Positions 8,659 through 17,416 of a stretch of DNA of 64,000 nt are shown in pieces. The stretch is from Thiotrichaceae bacterium (GTDB lineage: Bacteria > Pseudomonadota > Gammaproteobacteria > Beggiatoales > Beggiatoaceae): assembly GCA_028688145.1 (NCBI GenBank), contig JAQTYU010000001.1:578284-642283 (forward strand), in the 5' to 3' direction. The first letter of the stretch is position 1; each line of letters begins with the position of its first letter. The position numbers and the translations under genes were made by a program. The notes under the pieces are model-generated. The model was not told where the DNA came from, searched no databases, and was given only the letters and a program-made list of their open reading frames with translations.

Positions 8659-10776
8659 TTAAGGCAGAACCGTTTTAAGTTGTGGTTGCCCGCGTTTATC
8701 AAAGTTAGAGTCCACTTTATCGCTGGGATAAACCACCATAAAATCATTAAGATTTTGCATCACAGGTGTGACATCTTTAGGCAATAAAGATTGCCCGTCG
8801 GCTTTTTGTTCCAATTGCTTAATCCGCATATAACCATATTTTTCTTGCGTGACCAATTGTTCAGTCGCCGCATCACGCACAATCACAGGATGTAAAAACA
8901 CCATCAAATTGCGTTTCACTTTTTTAGTATTTTGCGAACGGAACAAACTACCAATGATGGGTAAATCCCCAAGCACAGGCACTTTTTGAATGGTTTGTTC
9001 CAAATCCTCATCAATCAAACCGCCCAAAACCACCATGCTCTTATCTTCAATAATCACACTGGTTTTAATGGTGCGCTTGTTGGTGACAATGTCCGCCGTA
9101 GCAACACTGCTACGCGTTAAACTAGAGACCTCCTGTTCAATATCAAGTTTGACCGAATCCCCTTCATTAATTTGTGGCTTGACTTTAAGCTTCAAACCTA
9201 CATCTTGACGTTGAATAGTTTGGAAGGGCGTGGCAGTCCCTGTGGCACTGCCCGTGCTGCTGTATTGTCCCGTCACAAAGGGCACGTTCTGCCCGACAAC
9301 AATTTCAGCGGATTGATTATCCAAAGTCAGCAGCGAAGGCGTGGATAAAATATTGCTTTCAGTGTCTGAAGCTAAAGCTTTGATCAACACCCCGAAATTA
9401 AACGCGCCACCACTGACACGCCCTAAGCCCAACATCCCGCCATTGCCCAAACTCGGCAAGGTGGCGGTGCTGCCACTATTATTGTTCAAATTATAGGCAG
9501 CACTGGCGATGTCAACAATACCCGTGCCAGCGGCGGTGAGATTGCTGATCCCAATCGGCGTGACTGAAGAAGTGCCGCCGCCTAACAACCATTGCACCCC
9601 TAAATCTCGGGCAGTGTCATTGGAAACTTCCGCAATCACCGCTTCAACCAACACTTGGGCGCGGCGAATATCCAATTGCTTAATCACCGATTGCAAACTG
9701 CGCAACACATCGGGCGCGGCAGTGATGATTAAACTGTTAGTATTTTCATCGGCTTGGATGGTGGTTTTGATTTTTTCTTTATTGCCCGTGGGCGTGCTGG
9801 TCGGTGGAGTAGGACTTGCACCCGCAGCGGTGGGAGAAGTCGCGCCGCCATCAGAAACCGTGTCACTAATCCCTTTTAACACCGTGACTAAATCTTTGGC
9901 ATGGGCATAGCGCAAATAAATTACTTGCGTATTGCCGACGCTTTTCAGTGGCGTGTCTAAATGTGCGATTAAGGCGCGTAAACGTAAGCGACTATTTTTA
10001 TCGCCACTGATTAACACGCTGTTGGTGCGCTCATCAGCCACCACACTGGCAGTATTTGCACCGCCCCCAGCGGCAGCCGCAGCGGAATTCTTTTGTTCCA
10101 AGGTATTAATTAAACGCGCAATTTCTGCCGCTGAGGCATGTCCCAACATGATCACTTCGGTGTCATCATTGCTGGCTTGGTCAATGCGGTGAATGACTTT
10201 TAACAGGCGCGCCACATTGTCTGCTTTGTCGGAAACAATCAGCGTGTTATTAGCAGGATAGGCAACTAAATGCCCTTGTTGCGGAATCAGGGGGCGTAAT
10301 AAGGGAATTAATTGCGCGGCGGACACATGTCCTAATTGCACAATTTGGGTGACTAATTCATCACCTCGAGCACTTTCGCGTTCACCGAGCACAGGGCTGT
10401 TTTCAGATTTGGCGATATTGTCAGGCAAGATTTTAATCACATTGCCGCTGGGTACGGCGGTAAAGCCGTTGACGCTGAGAATGGATAGAAAAACTTGATA
10501 AACTTCATCGCTGTTCATGGGTTTGGCAGAAACCACGGTGACATTTGCCTTGACGCGCGGATCGACAATGAAAGTTTTTTTGGTGACTTCGGAGACAGTT
10601 TCGACCAATAAATTGATGTCCATGTCTTTGAAATTTAGCGTCACCAAGGGTTTTGCCGTGGGTTCATGCGTGGCGGGTGTTGACGGCGTTGCGGGGCTTG
10701 CGGCTTTTGGCGCGGCAAGGGTAGACAAGGGTAAACACAAGCAGAATAAGGATAAATAGCGTGAGCGTAATAACAT
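8659..10776 (-). CDS. gspD: Type II secretion system secretin GspD
   Basis: A 705-residue outer-membrane secretin that forms the exit channel of the type II secretion system. After the signal peptide (to about residue 21) and a Pro/Thr-rich linker comes the N0 domain (TLNFKDMDINLLVETVSEVT). N1-N3 domains follow, each with ring-building motifs, and a Gly/Ala-rich insertion and a Pro/Thr-rich loop sit in the N2-N3 region. The secretin domain has VPFVTG and closes with VPVLGDLPIIGSLF. Length is normal. Unlike standard gsp operons, no gspC or gspE flanks it; the only partner is the haloperoxidase lipoprotein 11 nt downstream. Other secretion genes are near 20.8, 26 and 34-38 kb. Confidence 0.95.
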   Translation of the reverse strand: MLLRSRYLSLFCLCLPLSTLAAPKAASPATPSTPATHEPTAKPLVTLNFKDMDINLLVETVSEVTKKTFIVDPRVKANVTVVSAKPMNSDEVYQVFLSILSVNGFTAVPSGNVIKILPDNIAKSENSPVLGERESARGDELVTQIVQLGHVSAAQLIPLLRPLIPQQGHLVAYPANNTLIVSDKADNVARLLKVIHRIDQASNDDTEVIMLGHASAAEIARLINTLEQKNSAAAAAGGGANTASVVADERTNSVLISGDKNSRLRLRALIAHLDTPLKSVGNTQVIYLRYAHAKDLVTVLKGISDTVSDGGATSPTAAGASPTPPTSTPTGNKEKIKTTIQADENTNSLIITAAPDVLRSLQSVIKQLDIRRAQVLVEAVIAEVSNDTARDLGVQWLLGGGTSSVTPIGISNLTAAGTGIVDIASAAYNLNNNSGSTATLPSLGNGGMLGLGRVSGGAFNFGVLIKALASDTESNILSTPSLLTLDNQSAEIVVGQNVPFVTGQYSSTGSATGTATPFQTIQRQDVGLKLKVKPQINEGDSVKLDIEQEVSSLTRSSVATADIVTNKRTIKTSVIIEDKSMVVLGGLIDEDLEQTIQKVPVLGDLPIIGSLFRSQNTKKVKRNLMVFLHPVIVRDAATEQLVTQEKYGYMRIKQLEQKADGQSLLPKDVTPVMQNLNDFMVVYPSDKVDSNFDKRGQPQLKTVLP

Positions 10777-11158
10777 GTTCAGGAGAAAACCATAGCAAAA
10801 TCAGCGGTTAGATAAGCAGGATTGCTTATTGTAACATGAGGTTATGATAAGTTTCGCAAGTGGGGCGTGCGAGGAAATAATTAGCTACGTAGTAGCGCGG
10901 TTGGGATTGCGTGGATAATACGACACGCAAGCTGTTACCGTTATTATGTCACAAGCCGTTAAATTTCTCGCTATTAAGCGCGCTAGGTTTTAAATGAGCA
11001 CATCCTCACTTTGAAAAGTCAGGAAATACTCACTCATTATCGTTTTTATGCCCGCATGAGGTGCGGGAGAGGGGAATACCCATGCAATTGTTTAATTCCC
11101 ATTACTTGCTAAATATACCCTGTTTTTAAAAAAGGAGATACTAGAAATTAAAGCTTCT

Positions 11159-11209
11159 CTCGTTCCCAAACTCCGTTTTGGAATGCCTGTCGGTCAAGCT
11201 CCGCTTGAC
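11159..11209 (+). repeat. Double-hairpin repeat, copy A
   Basis: Begins CTCGTTCC and contains two consecutive small palindromes (CCAAA-ctccg-TTTTGG and GTCAAG-ctcc-GCTTGAC) joined by GGAATGCC. Copy B, 95 bases on, is its inverse, and a third copy is downstream of purE. Confidence 0.8.
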
Positions 11210-11304
11210 AATAGAGTCCAGTTATCTTGCCCTCACATTTGGAAATGAGAAGTTATGAATACTGAGTGTGTTAGCTCATTATTGATTGGATGTTTTGCTG
11301 AATC

Positions 11305-11355
11305 GTCAAGCAGAGCTTGACTTGCAAGCATTCCCAAACGGAGTTTGGGAACGAG
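11305..11355 (-). repeat. Double-hairpin repeat, copy B (inverted relative to copy A)
   Basis: The reverse complement matches copy A over 51 bases with few changes; one of these restores a perfect first stem (CCCAAACTCCGTTTGGG). Confidence 0.8.
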
Positions 11356-11422
11356 AAAACGGGGCTTCTTTAAATCTTTAGCCCCCTTCAGAGGATTGGG
11401 GGCGCAGCGGAAAATGATAATA

Positions 11423-11761
11423 TTAATGCAATTCCTTGGCATAATTAATCGTATATTTCGGAATTTCCACGACTAAATCCGCATCAGCGACTTTTGCCTG
11501 ACAGCCTAAACGCGAAGTGGATTCCAATCCCCATGCCTTATCCAATAAATCTTCCTCATCGTCGGTGGCAGCGGCTAGCGAGTCAAAACCTTCACGGATG
11601 AGAATATGGCAAGTCGTACACGCACAAGCTTTATCACAAGCATGTTCGAGCGCAATGTGATGTTGTAAAGCCACGTCTAACACCGCAACGCCTGATGTCG
11701 CATCCACAGTTAAGCCTTCAGGGCACAGCTCGGGGTGAGGTAAAAAATGCACTTTAGGCAT
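11423..11761 (-). CDS. fdx: ISC-type 2Fe-2S ferredoxin
   Basis: A 112-residue adrenodoxin-like 2Fe-2S ferredoxin that donates electrons during Fe-S cluster assembly on IscU. The cluster ligands are C42, C48, C51 (the CX5CX2C pattern in EHACDKACACTTC) and C87 (RLGC). The N-terminus MPKVHFLPHPELCPEG is typical of bacterial isc ferredoxins. It starts 2 nt after the hscA stop and is therefore co-transcribed with it. The gene order iscA-hscB-hscA-fdx is conserved, although intervals have been widened by repeats. A repeat fragment lies immediately downstream. Confidence 0.96.
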   Translation of the reverse strand: MPKVHFLPHPELCPEGLTVDATSGVAVLDVALQHHIALEHACDKACACTTCHILIREGFDSLAAATDDEEDLLDKAWGLESTSRLGCQAKVADADLVVEIPKYTINYAKELH

Positions 11762-11763
11762 AC

Positions 11764-13647
11764 TTATAATTTCTCCGTAAATTCATTAATCGTATGACCT
11801 TGCATCGCTTGGCGAATCGCATGATCCATGCGTCGCGCCGCATATTCCTTGGTCAAATCGTCTACTTTACTAATTGCGTGTTTAATCGCTTGAATATCCG
11901 TACCATTGGCAACGCTTAACAATTCATCCAAAGCCGCCGCAATGTTTACAAATTCCTCACGTTTTAATAAAACATGACCATCGGCTTGCAAGGCAGAACG
12001 CAAGGCATTCACCACGCGATCTGCTTCCACTTGTTGTTCACGCAAGGCGCGTAATTTCAAATCAATTTCCGCATTGACAATCGATTCTTGCAACATCCGA
12101 GTAATTTCATTGTCTTGCAACCCGTAAGAAGGTTTCACCGTGATTTCACTAGAAACCCCAGTCATTTCTTCACGCGCTGCAACGCTGAGCAAACCATCAG
12201 CATCGACTTGAAAGGTCACTCGAATTCGCGCCGCGCCCGCCACCATCGGGGGAATGCCACGCAATTCAAAACGCGCCAAAGAACGACAATCCACTACTAA
12301 ATCACGCTCGCCCTGCACCACATGTAACGCCATCGCGGTTTGACCATCTTTAAACGTAGTGAATTCTTGGGCGCGTGCGGTGGGAATGGGCGTATTGCGG
12401 GGAATGATTTTTTCCACCAAGCCACCCATCGTTTCAATGCCCAACGCCAGCGGGGTGACATCTAACAGCAGCATTTCATTATCAGGTTTGTTGCCTGCTA
12501 GAATATCGGCTTGAATCGCCGCGCCAATCGCCACGACTTTATCAGGGTCAATATCGACGTGCGGTTTGCGTCCAAAAAAGCTTTCTACTTTTTCCCGCAC
12601 CCGAGGCATTCTTGTTGAGCCACCGACAAGTACCACCGCGCTGATGTCTTCCGCACTAATACCTGCATCACGCAAGGCGCGGCGACAAGGCACTAAAGTT
12701 TTTTGAATCAAGGGGTCGGCCAGTTTAATTAAATCTTCGTGGGTAAATTCGCCTTGCCAGCGCGTTCCCGTTGCCAGCGGCACATCTAAAGTAATGCTAT
12801 GTTGCGTGCTTAAACTTTCTTTGGCGGCGCGGGCAATGTCCAATAATTCACGGATATGACTGCGGGCGGCATCTTCAGCAATACCCGCTTGCTGCATCAT
12901 CCACAAGGCAATTTCGCGGTCAATATCATCGCCGCCCAATGCGGAATCGCCAGCGGTAGACATCACTTCAAACACGCCACGATGTAAGCGTAAAATTGAA
13001 ATGTCGAAAGTGCCGCCGCCTAAATCATAAATTGCGTGAATGCCTTCCGCTTGTTTGTCTAAACCGTAGGCAACCGCAGCGGCGGTGGGTTCGTTTAATA
13101 AACGCAACACTTGTAAGCCTGCGAGTTTTGCCGCGTCTTTGGTGGCTTGGCGTTGTGCGTCGTCAAAATAGGCGGGCACGGTGATGACTACGCCCGTTAA
13201 TTCACCGCCTAAAGTATCTTCTGCACGTTGTTTTAAGGCTTTTAAAATATCGGCCGAAACTTGCACGGGACTGAGTTCGCCCGCCACGGTACGAATCGAT
13301 GGCATTCCACCTGCGCTTGCGACTAAATCATAAGGTAATTGCGTACCTGTCATTTTGACATCGGCTAAACCGCGCCCCATTAATCGCTTCACCGAAGCAA
13401 TGGTATTTAACGGGTCTTGCACTGCGAAGGTTTTTGCGTCTACACCGACTTCGGGTAATTGGTTTGCTTGATAATGGACAATTGAAGGCAACAAATGCAC
13501 GCCCCGCGCGTCAGGCAAGGTTTCGGCAATTCCGCTACGCACGCTGGCAATGAGAGAGTTGGTCGTGCCGAGATCAATCCCTGCCGCAAGGCGGTGTTGA
13601 TGCGGGGCGGCGGATTGGTTAGGTTCGCTGATTTGAAGTAAGGGCAT
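11764..13647 (-). CDS. hscA: Fe-S assembly chaperone HscA (Hsp70 family)
   Basis: A 627-residue specialised Hsp70 that uses ATP to release Fe-S clusters from IscU, with HscB as J-protein partner. The nucleotide-binding domain shows [10 protein letters not shown] (near residue 24), [10 protein letters not shown] and [13 protein letters not shown]. The substrate-binding domain follows ([14 protein letters not shown]), then a helical lid ending in FTEKL. Size agrees with HscA (about 615-625). It lies directly before fdx. The 235-base gap from hscB holds an inverted repeat, so coupling with hscB is less tight than usual. Confidence 0.97.
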   Translation of the reverse strand: MPLLQISEPNQSAAPHQHRLAAGIDLGTTNSLIASVRSGIAETLPDARGVHLLPSIVHYQANQLPEVGVDAKTFAVQDPLNTIASVKRLMGRGLADVKMTGTQLPYDLVASAGGMPSIRTVAGELSPVQVSADILKALKQRAEDTLGGELTGVVITVPAYFDDAQRQATKDAAKLAGLQVLRLLNEPTAAAVAYGLDKQAEGIHAIYDLGGGTFDISILRLHRGVFEVMSTAGDSALGGDDIDREIALWMMQQAGIAEDAARSHIRELLDIARAAKESLSTQHSITLDVPLATGTRWQGEFTHEDLIKLADPLIQKTLVPCRRALRDAGISAEDISAVVLVGGSTRMPRVREKVESFFGRKPHVDIDPDKVVAIGAAIQADILAGNKPDNEMLLLDVTPLALGIETMGGLVEKIIPRNTPIPTARAQEFTTFKDGQTAMALHVVQGERDLVVDCRSLARFELRGIPPMVAGAARIRVTFQVDADGLLSVAAREEMTGVSSEITVKPSYGLQDNEITRMLQESIVNAEIDLKLRALREQQVEADRVVNALRSALQADGHVLLKREEFVNIAAALDELLSVANGTDIQAIKHAISKVDDLTKEYAARRMDHAIRQAMQGHTINEFTEKL

Positions 13648-13712
13648 GAGGCTACTTTTTAAGTAAAAATCATTGTTGGTTAAAGGGAAACAGTTTCTAT
13701 TTAAAAATAATG

Positions 13713-13839
13713 TTGTCTGAATCAGGATTTACAGGATTATCCGAATTAAGCAGGATTAAACCCCTGCCTACACATTGAAATTACAGCTTATTTTTTAATT
13801 CTGAAAATCCTTTAATCCTGTAAATCCTGATTCAGACAA
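13713..13839. repeat. Inverted repeat of the TGAATCAGG(A)TTTACAGG family
   Basis: Perfect 27-bp arms (13713-13739 and 13813-13839) contain TCTGAATCAGGATTTACAGG and flank a 73-bp loop that is itself a degenerate version of the same motif. Related copies occur downstream of purE (49709-49835) and near 54778-54812. It separates hscB from hscA. Confidence 0.85.
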
Positions 13840-13882
13840 TATACTAAATCATTCCTAAAAATTCGATTTAGAAAAGCTGTGA

Positions 13883-14410
13883 TTACACATTTAACGTTTC
13901 TTCTAAATCTAAAGCTTCTTCACGAATGCGTTTAAAAAATTGTAATTTTTGAACCAATTGCACCACGGCATCCCATTGGGCTTGGGCGCAAGCTTGGGCT
14001 AGTTGTTGAACGTGGGCGGCGGTGCGTTTTTCTAAACTGTCAATAAAATGGTTAAGCGCGTCAAATGGCTGAGGTTTTTGCATAATTTCTGCAAGATTTT
14101 CACGCAGTTCCATTTGATCCATCAAAAAATGCACGTCTTTTAAGGTGTGCTTTTCATCGCTGAGATTAATGCCTTGTAATTCTAATAAATAACGCGCCCG
14201 CAGCATTGGGTCTTTCAATGTTTGAAAGGCTTCATTGATTTGTGCGGCGGTTTGTAAGGCTAAACGTTGTTCACGTTCCGAAGCATTTGCATAATTATCA
14301 GGATGAGCACTGCGTTGCAAATCCCGATAACGCGCCGCCAATGCCGCATTGTCTAATTCAAAAGCGACGGGCAGATTAAAAAGTTCAAAATGGTTTGTGG
14401 AAAGTGACAT
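13883..14410 (-). CDS. hscB: Fe-S assembly co-chaperone HscB
   Basis: A 175-residue J-domain protein that delivers IscU to HscA and stimulates its ATPase. The N-terminal J domain (residues 4-75) has the HPD motif within RSAHPDNYAN. The C-terminal three-helix IscU-binding domain (LLELQGINL..., then MDQMELRENL) is intact. Length is typical (170-176). It lies between iscA and hscA as in other isc operons, with repeat elements in both flanking gaps. Confidence 0.95.
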   Translation of the reverse strand: MSLSTNHFELFNLPVAFELDNAALAARYRDLQRSAHPDNYANASEREQRLALQTAAQINEAFQTLKDPMLRARYLLELQGINLSDEKHTLKDVHFLMDQMELRENLAEIMQKPQPFDALNHFIDSLEKRTAAHVQQLAQACAQAQWDAVVQLVQKLQFFKRIREEALDLEETLNV

Positions 14411-14476
14411 TAATGAGAGCCTTTTTTAGAACTTACTTTTTCACAGGGAGTCAGGCGGATTTAAAAATCTTAACTA

Positions 14477-14552
14477 AAGCCCTCAACCCCTTAAAGGGGG
14501 CTAAACATAAACGTTTAGTCTTTAAAGTCCCTTTTAGGGAATTGAGGGGCTT
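14477..14552. repeat. AAGCCC...GGGGCTT imperfect palindromic repeat
   Basis: Begins AAGCCCTCAACCCCTT and ends AATTGAGGGGCTT, with an inner GGGGGCTAAAC/GTTTAG segment. It is a member of the dispersed family also seen near 22.1, 47.4 and 50.8 kb. It fills the gap between iscA and hscB. Confidence 0.7.
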
Positions 14553-14555
14553 ATT

Positions 14556-14879
14556 TTAAACCGTAAAACTTTCCCCACAACCGCAGGCATCTTTCACATT
14601 GGGATTGTTGAATTGGAAGCCTTCATTCAAGCCTTCGCGCACGAAATCCAATTCTGTACCGTCTAAATAAGACAAGCTCTTAGGATCAATAATCACTTTC
14701 ACGCCTTGTGATTCAAACAATTGATCATCCGCATTGGGTTCATCTACAAATTCAAGCACATAAGCCATACCAGAACAACCACTGGTACGCACACCCAAAC
14801 GCAAGCCTAAGCCTTTGCCGCGATGGGTCAAGCTTTTTTGAATATGTTTAGCGGCTTTTTCGGTGAGGGTAATTGACAT
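14556..14879 (-). CDS. iscA: Iron-sulfur cluster assembly protein IscA
   Basis: A 107-residue A-type carrier that receives and transfers Fe-S clusters. The three conserved cysteines are C35 (SGCSGMAY) and the C-terminal CGCG pair (C99, C101). The N-terminus [14 protein letters not shown] and the length match IscA. It is the most upstream isc gene seen here: iscR, iscS and iscU are not present, and speE lies upstream instead. The start at 14879 follows a GGAGTTCCC region. Confidence 0.95.
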   Translation of the reverse strand: MSITLTEKAAKHIQKSLTHRGKGLGLRLGVRTSGCSGMAYVLEFVDEPNADDQLFESQGVKVIIDPKSLSYLDGTELDFVREGLNEGFQFNNPNVKDACGCGESFTV

Positions 14880-14977
14880 AATGGGAACTCCTAAAACTGA
14901 ATGAATCGACTATAACTGATCATGGGTGCAAGCGGTCTATTTTAAAGCAGTTAGGGTGCTTATAACAGAGTAAATTA

Positions 14978-15829
14978 CTATGTATTTAACGCAGTTTGTA
15001 TAAATTGGGGCAACACAAAACTGGCGGCGTGTAAATCTGCATGATAATAGTGCGTGGTAAATTTCTTCTCAACGCAGTCTTGATAGCGCATACTTGCTAG
15101 GCTTTCCGCGCTTGCCAGCGTCGCAGACCACCAACCTGATTGATAAACACATTGAGGAAAATGCAAAGTTCGTACCTGTGCGAAACCTGCGGTACGTAAT
15201 GAATGATGCGCTTTTTGTAAAATAGCGGTGTGCAACAACGGCGATTCGGTTTGTTGCGCTAAAATCCCATCGGGACGCAACACCCGCCGACACTCGCGAT
15301 AAAACGCAGTATTAAATAAACCCTCAGCCATGCCCACAGGATCAGTGCTGTCGATTAAGATAACATCTAAACTGTGAGCCGCCGCTTCCTGCATCCAACG
15401 AATTCCGTCTGTAAACAAGAAATTCGCCCGAGGATCAGTATTTGACTCGCACAAGGCGGGAAAGTATTGTTCAGAAACGCGGGTGACGCGCTCATCAATT
15501 TCGATTTGGGTGACTTGGGTCACGCTGTGATGTTTCAGCACTTCATGCAATGAACCACAATCACCACCACCAATAATCGCAATCTCGCGCGGATTTGGGT
15601 GAATAAATAAGGCAGGATGCACCAACATTTCATGATAAATGAAATTATCGCGATCCGTGACCATAATCACATCATCCAACGCCATCATGCGCCCAAAATC
15701 AGTGGTTTCATACACCGTGATTTTTTGAAACTCAGAATGTTCTTCATGCAACTTTTCCTTGATTCTCAAAGAAAAAGCCGTCCCTGTGGGCTGATCAATT
15801 TCACTAAACCATTGTTGATCTAAAAGCAT
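14978..15829 (-). CDS. speE: Polyamine aminopropyltransferase (spermidine synthase)
   Basis: A 283-residue enzyme that transfers the aminopropyl group of decarboxylated S-adenosylmethionine to putrescine. The N-terminal beta domain (WFSEIDQP) is followed by the Rossmann fold with IIGGGDCGSLHEVL, EIDERV, the active-site loop LIDSTDPVG and QTESPLLH. Length matches SpeE. One oddity is cysteine in GGGDCG where most relatives have glycine. speD is not adjacent. It is divergent from algI, with about 100 bases of shared promoter space. Confidence 0.95.
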   Translation of the reverse strand: MLLDQQWFSEIDQPTGTAFSLRIKEKLHEEHSEFQKITVYETTDFGRMMALDDVIMVTDRDNFIYHEMLVHPALFIHPNPREIAIIGGGDCGSLHEVLKHHSVTQVTQIEIDERVTRVSEQYFPALCESNTDPRANFLFTDGIRWMQEAAAHSLDVILIDSTDPVGMAEGLFNTAFYRECRRVLRPDGILAQQTESPLLHTAILQKAHHSLRTAGFAQVRTLHFPQCVYQSGWWSATLASAESLASMRYQDCVEKKFTTHYYHADLHAASFVLPQFIQTALNT

Positions 15830-15929
15830 TCGGTTTCCTCTGATTATTTATAGACTGTACAAAGTTTATCTTAACTGTAGAATACAGGGTTTTTATCCTA
15901 AAACCTATTATTCATGAAGTGATTAACAA

Positions 15930-17405
15930 ATGATCTTTAGTTCCCCAGAATTTATTTTCTTATTGTTACCGATTGCTTTTTTAGGGTATTTTTTTCTCAA
16001 TCGCATTAAATTAGTGATTGTGGGCAAAATTTGGCTAGTTGCGGTAAGTCTATTTTTCTATGCGTATTGGAATATTGCGTATTTGCCCTTGTTGCTGGCT
16101 TCAATCGTCTTTAACTTTGTTGCGGGCATATCGCTTTCAGCTTCTTCAAAAATACCTGCAATTTTGCGTTATTTTCTATTAATTATCAGCATTGCTATCA
16201 ATTTGATAGGACTCGCTTATTTCAAATACGCTAACTTTTTCATTGATAATATAAATTATGCGTTTCATACAGGCTATCTTTTACCCCAGATTATCTTGCC
16301 CTTAGGTATCAGCTTTTTCACCTTTACCCAAATCGCCTATTTGGTGGACAGTTATCGTGGGGAAGCCAAAGAATATAATTTTATAAACTACGCACTGTTT
16401 GTGACTTTTTTCCCGCATTTAATCGCAGGCCCTATCTTACACCACCGTGAAATGATGCCACAATTTGAATCACGTTGGACTTTAGCAATTCGTTATCGCA
16501 ATATTTTTTTAGGATTATTTATTTTTAGCGTGGGTTTGTTTAAAAAAGTAATCATCGCAGATACTTTCGCAATCTGGACAAATTATGGATTTGACAATCC
16601 TATTGTGCTCGATTTTTTCAGCGCGTGGGCAACCAGCCTTTCTTATACCTTTCAATTATATTTTGATTTCAGCGGCTATTGTGACATGGCAATAGGCGCG
16701 GCATTGTTATTTAATATCTGGCTACCGCTGAATTTCAACTCTCCTTATAAGGCTTTAAATATACAAGATTTTTGGCGAAGATGGCATATTACCTTAAGTC
16801 GCTATTTGCGTGATTATCTTTACATTCCCTTAAGCGGCAATCGTGGTAGTAACAAACGTGTATATTTTAATCTAATGACGACTTTTGTACTGGGCGGGCT
16901 GTGGCATGGTGCAAGCTGGATGTTTGTCATCTGGGGAACGTTACACGGCATTGCCTTAATTGTGCATCGTATTTGGCATAAAGCGGGTTTCCGAATGCCT
17001 AAAGTTTTTGCGTGGCTGCTAACCTTCTGTTTTATCAATATTACATGGATATTTTTCCGAGCAAAAACGCTGCCTGATGCCTTTAGAATTCTCCGTGGAA
17101 TGCTTGATATTCACTCAGGAATCTATTTTCCGAGTCAAATCATTCCAACAGACAAATTAGCATGGGCAGGATGGGGAGCAGATTATTTATTGCAATATTT
17201 GCCCACAGGTTTGGTTGTCAATTTCCAGTGTTTTATCGCCCTACTGTTCGCATTTTTTATCATCGCACAGAAAAACTCTTTTGAACTCATGCAAACTAAG
17301 CCACATGGAAAAATAAAACTTTTCAGTGCAGTATTTTTATTCAGTACAGCAACATACGCCTTACTGATTAGCACCAGCACCGTGTTTCTCTATTTCAATT
17401 TCTAA
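15930..17405 (+). CDS. MBOAT-family O-acyltransferase, AlgI-like
   Basis: A 491-residue multi-pass inner-membrane protein of the MBOAT family. It carries acetyl groups across the membrane for O-acetylation of an exopolysaccharide or similar cell-surface polymer. Diagnostic motifs are WRRWHITLSRYLRDYLYIPL (about residues 278-297) and LGGLWHGASW with the conserved His near 326. About eleven hydrophobic segments are visible. The next gene, a SGNH-like partner, begins 11 nt downstream, forming the usual two-gene acetylation unit. No alginate synthesis genes are present, so the polymer is unknown. Confidence 0.9.
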   Translation: MIFSSPEFIFLLLPIAFLGYFFLNRIKLVIVGKIWLVAVSLFFYAYWNIAYLPLLLASIVFNFVAGISLSASSKIPAILRYFLLIISIAINLIGLAYFKYANFFIDNINYAFHTGYLLPQIILPLGISFFTFTQIAYLVDSYRGEAKEYNFINYALFVTFFPHLIAGPILHHREMMPQFESRWTLAIRYRNIFLGLFIFSVGLFKKVIIADTFAIWTNYGFDNPIVLDFFSAWATSLSYTFQLYFDFSGYCDMAIGAALLFNIWLPLNFNSPYKALNIQDFWRRWHITLSRYLRDYLYIPLSGNRGSNKRVYFNLMTTFVLGGLWHGASWMFVIWGTLHGIALIVHRIWHKAGFRMPKVFAWLLTFCFINITWIFFRAKTLPDAFRILRGMLDIHSGIYFPSQIIPTDKLAWAGWGADYLLQYLPTGLVVNFQCFIALLFAFFIIAQKNSFELMQTKPHGKIKLFSAVFLFSTATYALLISTSTVFLYFNF

Positions 17406-17416
17406 GTGATGTCTTG

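Larger units (their letters stand above)
10777..11422. other. Repeat-rich intergenic region upstream of gspD and downstream of fdx
   Basis: About 645 bases with no credible gene. It contains an inverted pair of double-hairpin repeats (11159-11209 and 11305-11355) and, next to the fdx stop, a fragment of the GCGCAG repeat family (about 11360-11412). The gspD promoter is presumably in the first 150 bases. Confidence 0.6.

Noticed and set aside
9509..9910. 133-codon plus-strand ORF inside gspD
   Set aside because: It is antisense to a certain secretin gene and shows no protein family features.
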